This document shows positions 35,898 to 46,896 of a stretch of 64,000 nt of DNA, one piece after another. The stretch's first letter is position 1, and every line of letters starts with the position of its first letter. The DNA is taken from NCBI GenBank assembly GCA_013054445.1, contig JAAMPI010000072.1, forward strand, positions 1-64,000, given 5' to 3'. The notes beneath the pieces are model-generated. The model searched no databases and had not been told where the DNA came from. It saw nothing but the letters and a program-made list of their open reading frames with translations. This DNA is from Cudoniella acicularis. Taxonomy: Eukaryota; Ascomycota; Leotiomycetes; Helotiales; Helotiaceae. A program made the translations under genes and the position numbers.

Positions 35898-36400
35898 ATG
35901 GCACGCACAAAGCCAACAAAGCAGTTAGCACCACGCAACCCGGGAACCTGCAAACAGCTCGCACCCAGAGCAGTACGTAAATCAGCACCATCGACCTGGC
36001 GGTCCCCATCCCCACAGCCCATCGACCAAGCCAGTCCACCTACCACCTCGTCGTCCTCGAAAACCATCGACCTCACCGATTCCCCACCACCAAAAAAATC
36101 CCGAAGTCCCATACAATTACGACCGGAGAATCCTCCCGCGCCAGCGAACTCATCAAACAAGCCATCGCTATCGTCTCCGAAGAGCATCCTTGCTCCGCTC
36201 TCCTGAAAGACTGCGCGAAATTGCTAGAAGATAACACGACTGCTCGACCCGCTTATTCACCTCCTTCAGCAGCGTTAGAGAGAAAGAGGAAACGGAGCGT
36301 GGAAATATGTGATGAGTGTGGAGAGATGGTCGATGATGATGGGGATGGGTGCTGTAAATCGAGGAGAATGGGAATATATAAGCAAGCTAGTTTTGACTAA
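35898..36400 (+). CDS. histone H3 tail-like protein with Cys-rich C-terminus (frame jump or short intron)
   Basis: The first frame (35898-36206, 102 codons) begins MARTKPT. Residues 1-5 (MARTK), 7, 19-22 (KQLA), 25 and 27-33 (RKSAPST) are identical to histone H3 at the same positions with no gap, 18 of 33 in all. The H3 Lys4 and Lys27 contexts are kept; the Lys9 and Lys14 contexts are not. A Pro/Ser linker, a SUMO-interaction-like IDLTDS (36066-36083) and basic PPPKKSR follow. A second frame, open to TAA at 36398-36400, encodes SELIKQAIAIVSEEHPCSAL and a module CDECGEMVDDDGDGCCKSRR. It can be reached by -1 slippage on A_AAA_AAA (36092-36098), giving about 167 aa, or by an intron 35973-36034 (GTACGT..GCCAG), giving about 146 aa but removing RKSAPST. 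It lacks the H3 histone fold. The locus could also be a decaying gene. Confidence 0.5.
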
Positions 36401-36419
36401 CTTAGGGTAGGATGTTTTC

Positions 36420-36581
36420 TAGGAAAGACCCAAATTAATAAACAGGAGAGAAGCAACTGCCGACGAACTGGAAGCATTGAGTTCCTTTGGCAGTGGGGAG
36501 ATATGCGAAGATTGTGAAGAGAAAGCCAGTGATGAGGATGATGGGTGTTGTAAGTCATGGATAATGCGGCATTATAGGTAA
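36420..36581 (+). pseudogene. partial second copy of the CxxC...CC module
   Basis: A frame ending at TAA 36579-36581 encodes ADELEALSSFGSGE, then ICEDCEEKASDEDDGCCKSW. This parallels the end of the preceding gene (ICDECGEMVDDDGDGCCKSR) in cysteine spacing, acidic stretch and following residues. Only the C-terminal part is duplicated, and no start codon or H3-like sequence precedes it. A CTAAC branch-like sequence at about 36395 and a TTCTAG at about 36417 could make it an alternative last exon, but the joins tried give stops. Confidence 0.4.
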
Positions 36582-37272
36582 ATACTATATGCGTTGAAAA
36601 AAGCATGGAAGCTGCTTATTGATATGATGCTTGCAAAAGACAGGATTTGATTACATAGTTGAAGTATGGCTTCTAAGTTGATAGGAGCGCTGAATTCAAT
36701 TCGTACTGTATATTATCGAAGCATGCCGCACCGGACAGCGATTGCCTTTGAAAATTAGAAACCACCTCTAAGGACTTGGAAACAGAATTCTAGAAGGTGT
36801 GGAAGAAGGTAGGGGCTTATGAAGGCAGCTGGCGCTTGGCAACAACTAACGGCACGACATACTGCGTAGTGCCATTATAGTAGAGTGTTGAACAATAAAT
36901 AAAGTACGTAATAATTAGGGCAAGTCATGCTCTTGCATGGTCTTTTTATTTTCTGAGAAAGAGGTTATCTTTGACGAAAATGCAGCGATTCTCCACGGAA
37001 CTACAGCGCGAATCTTCAAATAACCCTCCTACTCCCTTCTATCTCTAACTTAATCCACTTGTTCACTTGTCCAAGCTCCTCACAAACAATCAACAGCGCA
37101 GCGCAGCACAGTACAGCATCACCCTCAAAACGCAAACGCAAACCTCAAAACCCCAAAATAAAAAAAACTTTCAAAAGACGATACATAATTCATTTCTACC
37201 ACTTCATCAACTTGTTCACGAGCAAAAGTATATGTTTTCTTTTCCTACCACCAGCACTAGTCTCTCGATGAC
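36582..37272. other. intergenic, no gene seen
   Basis: No supported coding frame. The stretch 37060-37260 is CA-rich and may be a leader for the short frame at 37273. Confidence 0.35.
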
Positions 37273-37470
37273 ATGGCGCCACTTCGCGACATGCAACAAA
37301 CGAAAAATTTAAACTGGCGAGAGATTGAGGCTTTTGTCTTGGATACGTTTGTTGTCTTGGAAAGCGAACTCAACTCAATAAATAGCCTTCCGGCCGAGAG
37401 GCCCTGGAAGGAGGAAACGTGGGGGTTGCGGCCTCACGACTTCGTGAGAATTTTGGTTGGTCGGAATTGA
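37273..37470 (+). CDS. hypothetical small protein (65 aa), low confidence
   Basis: A frame starting MAPLRDMQQTKNLNWREIEA continues with FVLDTFVVLESELNSINSLP and ends HDFVRILVGRN. The residue mix, with amphipathic helices and few rare residues, looks protein-like, and a CA-rich leader precedes it. No family is recognised. It may be the first exon of a longer gene, since a second open frame continues from 37419 to 37691, but I could not place a convincing intron. Confidence 0.3.
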   Translation: MAPLRDMQQTKNLNWREIEAFVLDTFVVLESELNSINSLPAERPWKEETWGLRPHDFVRILVGRN

Positions 37471-38117
37471 GAGGAGTGAGCTGGGTGGCGACGGGATGCA
37501 CTTTGGGGCATTCGAGAAGGCAGGTGCTGTTTCTGCTGTTGAAATATGCATGTGCAAATGCTATGGAGGTAGAGATACGGTTGAAAGGAGGTTGTGGCGC
37601 GCTGGCGTGGGATGTATGTAGGAACACAGCCACAGCCAGTCAACGACATGTGAACCAACCTCTCTCCACCACCGGCAATTCCATACCGTAGCCGCGGGAT
37701 TTCCTCCCAGACCCAGAAACCACCGTTTCAATAACGGACGCACCTCAAAGAAGTGTCTCAGCAGCATTCGCGCAATCATGTCTCATTCACAACTTCACAC
37801 AGAGCAAAGGTAAACCAAGTAGAGTTTTTTTGTTGAGGTTTTGTATTCTTTAGCAGAGCAGAGATGGCGAGAGCCGCCCAATTGTGACAAACTTTCTAAT
37901 GTCTCCCCCAAAATTGAGTATTATACAGTCTAAAGTCTATCGTTTCTTGGTGTAGTGTGTTCCCAAACCATCTATCTATCGATCCATGCAATGCAATGAA
38001 ACCGCCGGAAAGTCTATTTTTCGTCTATCCATCCCTCCCACCACTTTTCACTATACTACACCCCATCCCCCCATCAAAGTCGATGCGTTGGCGAAAACGA
38101 AGCCAAAGAGAAGCCAT
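37471..38117. other. intergenic, no further gene supported
   Basis: Contains the 3' flank of the ATP9 gene (minus strand). The open frame to 37691 mentioned with the previous entry is not otherwise supported. Confidence 0.35.
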
Positions 38118-38764
38118 TTAGACGTACTTGCACATCATAGCAACCATCAAGTCGAACAATCCGATAGCCTCAACGAAAGCGAATCCCAAAATGGCGTAAG
38201 AGAAGAGTTGACCACGCATGGATGGGTTGCGGGCGACAGCCATGAGGAGAGCAGCGAACACCATGCCGATTCCGATACCAGCGCCGCCGAGACCGATAGC
38301 TGCGGAGCCCATGCCGAGGTTCTGGGAGACTTGGACCATGGCAGTGGCGATCTCGGAGGAGAAGCCACGCTTGGATTGTTGGCGGGAGATTTGGGAGAGG
38401 AGTTGGCTGGTTTGTTGGCGCTTGAGGGCTGTGAATGGGGTGGAGGCCCGGGTTTGAGCGCGGAGGGACGAGGAGACGCCTGTTGTGATGATATTGTCAG
38501 CTGTGTTTTTTTTTCTTTCTTGGGGGGTCATGTGATATTCAATTAAAGAGTTTGAGTTTCGAGTTTGAGGTTGGATCAAAAGTGGGATTGAGGCCTAATG
38601 ACGAGCCATTGAGTCATATAAAATTGGTACGAACCTGAGAAAGCCCGTTGGGAGCCATTGGAAGGAGCCTTGACGGCAGTGCGAAGAGCAGGACGAGCGA
38701 CCTTGGCGGAGGTTGAGCCCATGAGGGAGGCCACCTTAGGGGCGAACATGCGTGCGGCGGCCAT
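38118..38764 (-). CDS. ATP9: ATP synthase subunit 9 (c-ring), nuclear-encoded mitochondrial precursor (163 aa)
   Basis: Exons on the minus strand: 38764-38635 and 38479-38118, with an intron of 154 bp (GTTCGT donor, AACAG acceptor). Residues 1 to about 82 are an Arg/Ser/Ala-rich presequence ending QSKRGF, the usual two-step cleavage region. The mature proteolipid starts near SSEIATAMVQVSQNLGMGSA and has two membrane helices: the Gly-rich GLGGAGIGIGMVF helix and the C-terminal helix carrying the proton-binding glutamate (FVEAIGLF, Glu147). The polar loop is ARNPSMRGQ. The c-ring rotates with proton flow in complex V. As in Neurospora, the gene is nuclear. The ending CKYV differs slightly from other fungi. 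A (GT)n run lies at about 38872-38886 in the upstream region. Confidence 0.95.
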
Positions 38765-40928
38765 TGTGTATGTGTGTGTGGAGGAGGGGAGTTGATTGGA
38801 GACGGGTACTAAAGGTCTGGAGAAGCTGGAGTAGAGGAGAGGAGAGGCAAGCAAAGTAAGCACGAGAAAGACTGTGTGTGTGTGTGTCTGGACTGTAGAA
38901 TATCAACGAAGGAGAAGGAGAGGTTGGAAAGGAAGGTTGGAAAATTTTTCACCGAGAGGCGAGCTCAAGGTAGTCGCCTCAGACAGCAACTTGCAGTTGC
39001 TTTCCTTCGCTTGCGACCTCGGCTGAGTGAATATCGTGAGCACTTTGCACACGGCGATCTGAGGTTCTCAGCTTCATGCCCCATTGGGTTTGGACGCCTT
39101 GCCTTCAATGATGGCTTGCACCCTTGAGGCTCAAACCCCCTGCTTGAGAATTAGAGATCCGCAGATGTGGATGCAGGAATAGTTCTCTCATCCAATGATA
39201 GTCCAAGCACCGCATGCCAACATGAACCAAGACCACGGGTTGTCCCATCCTTGGAACAGGGTGTCCCATTCGGGTGTTTTCGGACATTGCAGCTTTCTTG
39301 TTTGATATCAAAACAGCCTTGTCATGTTTTTACGTGACGTTTGGCTGACGGGAGATAAAAATAAAATATAATACAAAAGGACTCGCAGCGCCGGTAACTT
39401 TACACCAGCAAAAATTTTAAATCATAGATCAACAGCAGCAAAAAGAAGAACGAGTCATGTAAGTGGGGGGTAAGGGGCCTTGAATTCCCTCTGAGTTGGG
39501 GGGTCACCATGCCGGAAACGATCGAATAAAACAGATTTTCTCTTCCTCTCCTTTCATCTGAAAATTTTAGAAGGACACGTTTGGACTTCCGAACGTCCAT
39601 TGGTTCTGCACACACCCGAACAGCTTTCGTCTCCCCTTGCTCGATCTCACACAACTGCTTTGCTATGCAACTTACCGTAATCCTGAGTGCGAGTGATACG
39701 AGGGTGCAAGCGTTAGTAATACTGCATCGAGGATAATGACGACAGCTTGATAGGACGAAAAGAGATGTCGTTGAGGCCACATGTCTAGCGGGCAGGGATT
39801 ATCAGCCTCAAGCGGCAGTGGAACGCAAAGCAATATGCGCTAACCGAGAGGCGCCGGCTCTGCCGCTCCGCGCCAGAAGCACCGAGAGAAGATTTCGCAT
39901 CCGGATTCAAGGAGATTTCAAGCTTTTGAGTTATTCACAGACTCAGAGATATTTCGAAAATAATGAGTATGATGATGTTTATGCGCAATGTAGGGATACA
40001 CAAATACATTGAGAGACCAAGGACTACGCAAAAACAAGGCTTATAGTTTATGATTATCTCACCTCGAAAATTGAAATACCATCCTTTGTTTGGCACCCGT
40101 GGCGGGAGTGGGTCCGACTCTGGGTCGAAGTTCCGAATTGCCCCGATCTGACAACCCCTGAAGGCCTGGACATGAAAAAAAAAAAACTCTACCACCCACC
40201 CACTCCCCCGTCGCATCCCCTATATCTGTCCTTCCGCACTTCCAATAACCCTCTCCTCCCACCTTACCCTAATATACAGCAAATACAAAAACCCGCGATC
40301 AAAAAGACACCCAGCTCACCTATCTTTAAAACCCCTTTATAATATCTGCGCAGCTCCAAAAAAAAAAAGTGTCAAGAGCTTGAGCACAGACCAAGCAATG
40401 CGCAAAATTTGGATCCAACACAGCGGACCCCTATCTTTGTCTCACCCTCGCACCATTCCCCTAGCGGAAACCCGGCCAGCCCCCAGCCAGCCTTCTATTA
40501 TCATCAGCAAGGATTCGTGTCATGCCTCCTTGTCTCACCGTCGCAACTGGGTGAACGGGTCAGACAGAAAAATTGGACCGAAGATTCTGCGGTAAATAAG
40601 AAATTATTAAAATTGGCCCGTCATCGGAGTTATCTGCGGATGTAATACCCGAGGACTGACCTCCTTTCATAAATCTTGTGTTAAAGTGAACATATTGAGA
40701 GCAGTCCCATCCCCTTTATGATAGCGGTGAATTCCCACACTTGTGATTCTGTGAAACTATGCCCGGAACAAGGCGTAACGCGCGCAGATATGAGTACAAA
40801 ACTTCAAAGCATGAGAAGAATAACGCCAAAACACCTCTATAGGGTCGACTATACTAGTCCGGCCACTGTAAAAGCGTTTGTTCTTCATTAAATATTTACG
40901 GCCGCTCTTCACCAAAAATCTTATCATA
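38765..40928. other. intergenic, 2.1 kb, no gene supported
   Basis: Includes the ATP9 promoter with a GT microsatellite at about 38872-38886. Frames at 39400-39780 (minus) and 40380-40645 (plus) have no domain content. Confidence 0.4.
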
Positions 40929-43356
40929 TCATACATTATCATCATTCGCGACGCTCTCATAAGCACCTCCTCCCCCTCTCGACCTCATCGTCATCAACCT
41001 AGGCGTCTCGTACATCGCCGTGTAATCGACGACTTGGCCTCCAAGCATCGCAGAGCCATTTTCTCTTTTCCCGAATACTGGCGCTGGATCGCACCAAAAA
41101 TCTTTGCAGTTGCCCAGACAGCCGTTGGAGAACGGATTCCGATTCCGGTGAGAGTGGGCTTTGTTTCCCGGCATAGCTGTCTCGACGAAAGTATCGACAC
41201 CCAAGATCTTCTTCCATTGATCGAAGCAGCCCTGTTTGTGGTGATGATGATGCCCTGGCGCGTGCGTTGGTGGTAGAGCTGGATCTGGCCCTAGGCCTGT
41301 GCTTCCGATTTGTGCTCCAGTTCTCGATGTCGTTCCGGTTGTAAGTGCGGATGTGATAGCTTCTGAAGCTTTGCTGCCATGATGATGGCTTGATCCCTTC
41401 ATATTCTCCCAAGTTGTCATCGCCCTTGAAATTTGGACCAGCTGGACAAACATCAACATCGTCACCCAAGTCAGCTGTAAAGCTGCCCATATCGAGAGGA
41501 CAAGCGTATACGGGTCCGAATTGACGATCTTGCAGAGTTCCGGAGCAAGAAGATTGCACTCGGAACTTCCACCTTCTTTGGCGCTGATGATAGTGAAGTC
41601 TTTTTAATGTTAGCTCCAGATTCGCAATCTCTGTATAGGAATACATACATCCAATTACTAGTCTTATGAGGAACAGGACGCCAAGTTCCAAGGTCACCAG
41701 ATATAGGAAGAAATGTCTATGGTTATTGACACCAACGCAGTTGTACACCCAAGGACAATGACTAGGTCGAGTTAGCAAAACGCCATTAACTGCAATGAAC
41801 GTACTTACTGGTCATGCTTTGCCACACAACGGTTGCACTTCTTGCAATGCTTGCTTCTCAATGGTTGACGAACCATGCACTGAACGCAAAAGTTATGTTC
41901 ATCAAACTTCCATAGTCCTATGAGCTCGTCAATGGCAGCCTTTTGAGGACCAAGACCTCCAAGTTTCGGAACAAAGCCAGGGTCGTAGAACATTGTGGAG
42001 AAATAGAAATAGCCACATAGAAAGTACGACACCCCGAATGCAAGGTTATATATCGGGTAGGTTGAGTAGGTAGCTGGTAGAATGGTTGTTAACCAATTTA
42101 ACCCTACCCAAAATAATGTTCCTGCAAATATGCCGGCAAGCCAAGGCTATTCGGTTAGCTTTAAAAACTTCAGGGGGAATGTCAAACATACGGTTTTATG
42201 CGCATGCCTCATATCAGATGGAGCGTATTCCATCAATTGCAGTGCAACCCATTGCAAACAGTAACCTACAAGCAAGGCGATTGGCACGCCGGCATACACG
42301 ACCATGTGGCTCGATATCATGATGACAGTCCATATGATCAAGAAGGGAAAGAAAAAGAAGAACTTGTTCATAAAACCCCGCTTGTCTTGCATAATCCAAC
42401 CACTCATTGGAAAATCAATTGTCCGAGGCGTAGCATTCTCGTTGTAACCACACTCGTGTAGGGCTTTGAGCCATATGCTTTGAGTTTTCATCTCCTCGGC
42501 AGTAATGGCTGGCGTCTTCCCAGTTGACGTTTCCGCAAATCGATCTGCTCCATATTCAATCAACTTTTGTATACAGCCTTGGGATCCCTTTACGAGAGCC
42601 CAATGTAAAGCTGTAAACCCAGTCTCATCTGTAGTATGAACATCCGCTCCCCATCTCAGGAATAAATCAACACACGCAGGATATCCCTTATACGCAGCCC
42701 ACATCAGAGAAGTATGGCCCTGGGAATCGGGGATATCAACGGAGATATTGTGGTGAAGTAATAGAACTAGTAGAAATATATTGCCCTCGAAAGTAGCGAG
42801 GTGGAGGATATTGTACCCTTGAACATCTGTGATCAATGGGTCGGCGCCGTGTTCGAGGAGTAGATTGACGGTGTAATAATGGCATCTTTGAGCAGCCCAC
42901 ATCGCAGGCGTGGCGACTGATTCTCCTCCCTTCTTGTTCACATCTGCTCCCTCTTTAATGAGGAATTGGCACATCGCATACTGGTTATTGATGGCAGCCC
43001 ACTACAGACGACGTTAGCCCATCTCTCTCCGCAGTCAAATAATGCACACCTACATGTAAAGGTGTAATACCCTCTCCATCGCAGTATTTCCCATCGAATT
43101 TCCCACTCTCGAATAGCTTTTCCATTGCTGGAACGTCGCCCAACCGTGCAAGTTGCATGATATCGTCCTCGAGATCCACCGCCGGTCCAGAGGAAATAAT
43201 ATCCTCCATCTCAACATGATCATCATCACTCAGTTTCGGCGCGACCGCCGATGCTTTTCCATTCAGCATGATAGGAGAGTTATTTTGAGCCTTTGCCCCT
43301 TTCGCTGCAGTCGCAATTGTGATCTTGGAAATTGTTGGTTTGTCTGCACCAGACAT
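40929..43356 (-). CDS. AKR1: AKR1-type palmitoyltransferase with ankyrin repeats (740 aa)
   Basis: Exons on the minus strand: 43356-43054, 43001-42192, 42146-41809, 41761-41645 and 41583-40929, which join to 2223 bp in frame. Ankyrin repeats fill about residues 65-300 ([45 protein letters not shown]). Membrane segments follow, then the zinc-finger DHHC domain [20 protein letters not shown] with DHHC at residues 483-486 and the sequence [17 protein letters not shown]. The enzyme attaches palmitate to membrane-trafficking and signalling proteins at the Golgi or endosome. Yeast Akr1 has DHYC; this one has DHHC. The C-terminus has a His-rich run ([11 protein letters not shown]). The fourth intron is ambiguous: an alternative GTATGT..AAG pair would shorten the loop by a few residues. 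Confidence 0.92.
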
Positions 43357-43665
43357 TCCGGGTTTGCGGCGCAATAGATGGGACTCGAACTCGCAGACCT
43401 CCTTTGAGTTTTCTTGGTGTTCTGTAGATTCTTATGATAAAGGAGAAGAAAGCATTCACAAAGCGCGAGATGCTGCAATTGTTACGAGCGGTGAAATTGG
43501 GGTCACTGAAGAAAGCTGACATGCGAGCGAGGCTGAGCGGCCCTTGCGACAGTTAAACGCTTGCAGGGGTCTTCAATTCAAGCGATCTTTCAGCTACCCC
43601 CCGAAGCCTTGCATCATCTACCACAGCCTCTCACTATTTGGAAAATAATTCTGGGCGTGGACATC
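43357..43665. promoter_or_regulatory. 309-bp shared promoter between divergent AKR1 and SRP receptor beta genes
   Basis: The two ATGs face away from each other with only 309 bp between. Both genes act at the secretory membrane system. No TATA box is obvious. Confidence 0.55.
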
Positions 43666-44595
43666 ATGTCGACAATAGCGGAATGGGCGCATGCCTTCAT
43701 GGCCCCGTCTCCTTTGGCGCTCCTCATTGCAGTTATCCTCGCACTCACTATTCCCATTTTCCTGCACTCTGTGGTCTTTAAAGCAAGTGGCCTCACAACG
43801 TTACCCTCTATACTCCTCATCGGACCAAGTGGCTCAGGAAAGACATCTCTCCTTACTCTTGTAAGTCCCTATCTCTTACGGACTCCGAAATTTGCAGTAT
43901 TGATTCCGCCACAGTTCGAAAGGGGTACCAAACCGGCCCAAACCCACACATCCCAATCCCCCATCTCAGTTGAATGCCACCTCCCAGTTGGCAAAACCGC
44001 CGAATCAGACAAATACCGCTCCGACAATGACCCCACAAACCTTGCACACAAGAAGTTCCTCTTAATCGATACTCCCGGTCATGGAAAACTACGACACCAT
44101 GCCCTCGATAACCTCACCAATCCCCAAAACCTGAAGGGTATAATTTTCCTCGCCGACGCAGCTATACTTTCTGCTGGAGATGAGGGCCTTCGAAGCACGG
44201 CAGACTATCTCCACGATGTCTTACTTCTTTTGCAAAAGAGAATGGAGAGCAAGAACAAAGCGGCGAAGAAATTGAAAGAGATTCCTATTCTGATAGCAGC
44301 GAACAAAATGGATTTATTTACAGCGCTCCCCGCAGCGTTGGTAAAGAGCAGTTTGGAGACGGAGATTACGAAAGTTAGGACGTCGAGGAGCAAGGGCCTA
44401 TTGGATTCCGGAATTGGAATGGAGGATGATAGTGAGGAAAAGGATGACTGGCTTGGTGAGGTGGGCAGTAAGGACTTTAAGTTTAGCCAGATGGAGGAGT
44501 TTGATGTGTTGGTTGAGGTTGCTGGGGGGAATGTCTCTGGGGGCGAGGGCCCGGTGGTAGAGAAATGGTGGAGGTGGATTGCGGAGAGACTCTAG
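43666..44595 (+). CDS. SRP102: signal recognition particle receptor beta subunit (291 aa)
   Basis: Two exons, 43666-43860 and 43915-44595. The 54-bp intron (GTAAGT, CCACAG) is a multiple of three and contains no stop, so the unspliced frame is also open. I remove it because the family reads SLLTL then FERGT directly. An N-terminal membrane anchor (about residues 16-37) precedes the small GTPase domain: P-loop GPSGSGKTS (53-61), DTPGH (117-121), LADAAI and NKMD (195-198). SRP receptor beta sits in the ER membrane and holds the alpha subunit to receive ribosome-SRP complexes. An acidic insert with Ser/Asp-rich sequence (about 220-235) follows the NKMD motif. The frame is open upstream of 43666 but has no earlier ATG. 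Confidence 0.92.
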   Translation: MSTIAEWAHAFMAPSPLALLIAVILALTIPIFLHSVVFKASGLTTLPSILLIGPSGSGKTSLLTLVSPYLLRTPKFAVLIPPQFERGTKPAQTHTSQSPISVECHLPVGKTAESDKYRSDNDPTNLAHKKFLLIDTPGHGKLRHHALDNLTNPQNLKGIIFLADAAILSAGDEGLRSTADYLHDVLLLLQKRMESKNKAAKKLKEIPILIAANKMDLFTALPAALVKSSLETEITKVRTSRSKGLLDSGIGMEDDSEEKDDWLGEVGSKDFKFSQMEEFDVLVEVAGGNVSGGEGPVVEKWWRWIAERL

Positions 44596-45227
44596 TTTTG
44601 TCAAATACTAAACATCAAATCCAAAAAACAAATAATAAACATCAAAACTCGTGCGTTGTTAATGATACTTGATGTTCTTAGTTCCCGACCTCATCCTTTT
44701 GATTGTAACTAACTTATGAGCTTTTATGCCTCGAATAGTTTTTCCTTGGTATGAATTTTAGTGCTTGAATACTATCTAACCACTGTTTTCCGTTCACTTG
44801 CCTTAAGCACTACTCGCTATTACGTACTTACTCAATATCAAAGCGATAATCTATTAGAAGTGCAAATAATCAAGGAATTTTCTATCATTTACTCCAAAGA
44901 ATGTTCTAATTTCCACTATTGGTCTTCTGACTCAAACTGAATTCTTGTATTTCAAACACTAGCGTTTAATCTTTAATTCAGACACAAGGACACTTGCGCA
45001 AAGTTTAATGTTGAATATTTTAAATTCTCTTCTAGGTATAGTCGCTCAACTAAAGCCAACACTCGTTCTGACCCGGATAATCAAGTGTTCGCACACCTAT
45101 ATCTGCCAGTTATTCTTTTTTCCATATATTTCTGGATGTTGAATCTATGCCCGCCCTCCCCAATGATCCAGATACGCCAAACCTCATAATCAAATCGAAT
45201 CCCGAAATGCTACCAAACAATACTCAA
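44596..45227. other. intergenic between convergent genes, no gene seen
   Basis: The genes on each side end here, pointing toward one another. It is AT-rich and suits shared 3' ends; no further feature is seen. Confidence 0.45.
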
Positions 45228-46896
45228 TTACACCGTGGTGTGCTTTACCAGCCAGCTCAGTAAGTCGACCTTCGTGACAACGGCTACTGGCTTCGATAAT
45301 CCACCACTCTCGATACTGCCCTTTTCGGTAACTATCGCAGCGCTGTTCCACTCAAAGAACTTACTCAAAGCACTAATTGGTGTATCCAAAGTGATCTCAA
45401 CGAATTTTCTCTTTGGTGTTTTCTGTTGTTTGCCTTCCCCCTTATCATTTCCATTTTCAAGGCCACTCGTCTTTGGCACCTTAGATAACTTGCTAATATC
45501 TCTAGGATCGGTGGCAATTTCTGGGATTGAAGAAAAATCGAACATGACTTCGGAGACGGGGCTCTTGCCGGTAGCACGACCACGGCTGATCCAGCTGAGA
45601 AGATTCCCTAGAGTGACAAGACCGACTAATTTTCCTCCAGTAGGAGCAAGTACGGGAAGTTGGTCGAAACCTTTCTCTCTCATAGTCTCAATTGCCTCGG
45701 AACAAGCCGAGTCAGCTAGAACAGTCGTAACAGGCTTAAGACGCAGAGACCGAAGAGTGGCGCCTCCGTAAGGGTCTTTGCTCTTTGAGGGAGAGTCGAG
45801 AAGCGGAGAAGAAGGAGAGGTCGTTGGTGGTGTGGGAGGGAGGAGATCGTTAGCGGCCAACCAGTCGTCGTCAGCAAATTTGCTGAGATAGCTTCGAATA
45901 GAGTCTGGAAGAATGACAACGATTACATCCCCTTTTCCGAGTCCTAGATCCTTCACTGCTTTAACCATTGCCGCAATGGCACTTCCACTACTACCACCAA
46001 CCAGGAGACCTTCTTCGGCGATGAGGCGTCGTGCATAGGCGAATGATTCGCGGTCATCTGTCTTATACCACACATCAACTGACTTCTGATCTAAAACATC
46101 TGGGATAAAATCGTAGCCAATTCCCTCCACCTTATATGACTCATTGGCGTGCTCTTGATTTAGACTCTCTGGTAGGGCCAAAATAGAACCGTATGGGTCA
46201 GCAGCCACGACTTTGACCTTGGGGTTGTGCTTCTTCAGTCCTCTGGACAAGCCAGTAATTGTTCCTCCAGTGCCAGCACCTGCGACTATAGCCGTGATCT
46301 TTCCATTTGTCTGTTTCCATATTTCCTCGGCTGTGCCAAGCTCGTGAGCAAGTGGATTGTCCTTGTTGGTATATTGATCTAGGATATGGGAATTCGGGAT
46401 CTCCTTTTGTAAGCGATTTGCAACACCAATGTGGGATTCTGGGGAATCAAAGGCAGCTTGAGTCGGTGTGCGGATGATGGTGGCGCCCAGGGCTCTCAAG
46501 ACGGCAACTTTTTCAGGCGACATCTTCTCGGGTAGGGTAATAATTGTCTTGTAACCTTTGACGGCGCCGACAAGAGCAAGTCCAATGCCACTATAATTTG
46601 TTAGAACTATACTTCATTTCTGAAGAATCTACACACGTATTTCCACTTGTTGGCTCGATGAGGGTGTCTCCTGGCTTTATTCTTCCCGACTTCTCGGCCT
46701 CTTCAATCATTCTCAGAGCAATGCGGTCCTTTACACTTCCACCTGCATTGAATAGTTCGACCTTTGCGTATACTTCGGCCTCGATTCCCAGACTTTGAGG
46801 TATCTTGTTCAAGCGTACCAAAGGCGTATTGCCAATCAGCTCAGTGACTGAATAGGCAAGTGGCCTTAGTACAGCTGGTTGGGTTTCTGTAGTCAT
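45228..46896 (-). CDS. CYS4: cystathionine beta-synthase (540 aa)
   Basis: Exons on the minus strand: 46896-46637 and 46590-45228; the intron is 46 bp (GTGTGT donor, ATTATAG acceptor) and interrupts the SGNTG motif. The enzyme joins serine and homocysteine to cystathionine in transsulfuration. The PLP lysine is in GGSVKDR (Lys57), the cofactor loop SGNTG is residues 84-88, and the phosphate-binding [11 protein letters not shown] follows. The C-terminal part from about residue 340 carries two CBS (Bateman) repeats, including [20 protein letters not shown] and [20 protein letters not shown] Lys/Glu-rich linker ([12 protein letters not shown]) lies between the repeats. There is no N-terminal haem domain, as in yeast. 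An in-frame ATG further upstream (47028) is open but I prefer 46896, where the family's conserved region begins. Confidence 0.94.

Noticed and set aside
43370..43400. Minus-strand GAGTTCGAGTCCC resembling a tRNA B box
   Set aside because: The flanking bases cannot form a T stem, and no A box or acceptor stem lies at a workable distance.
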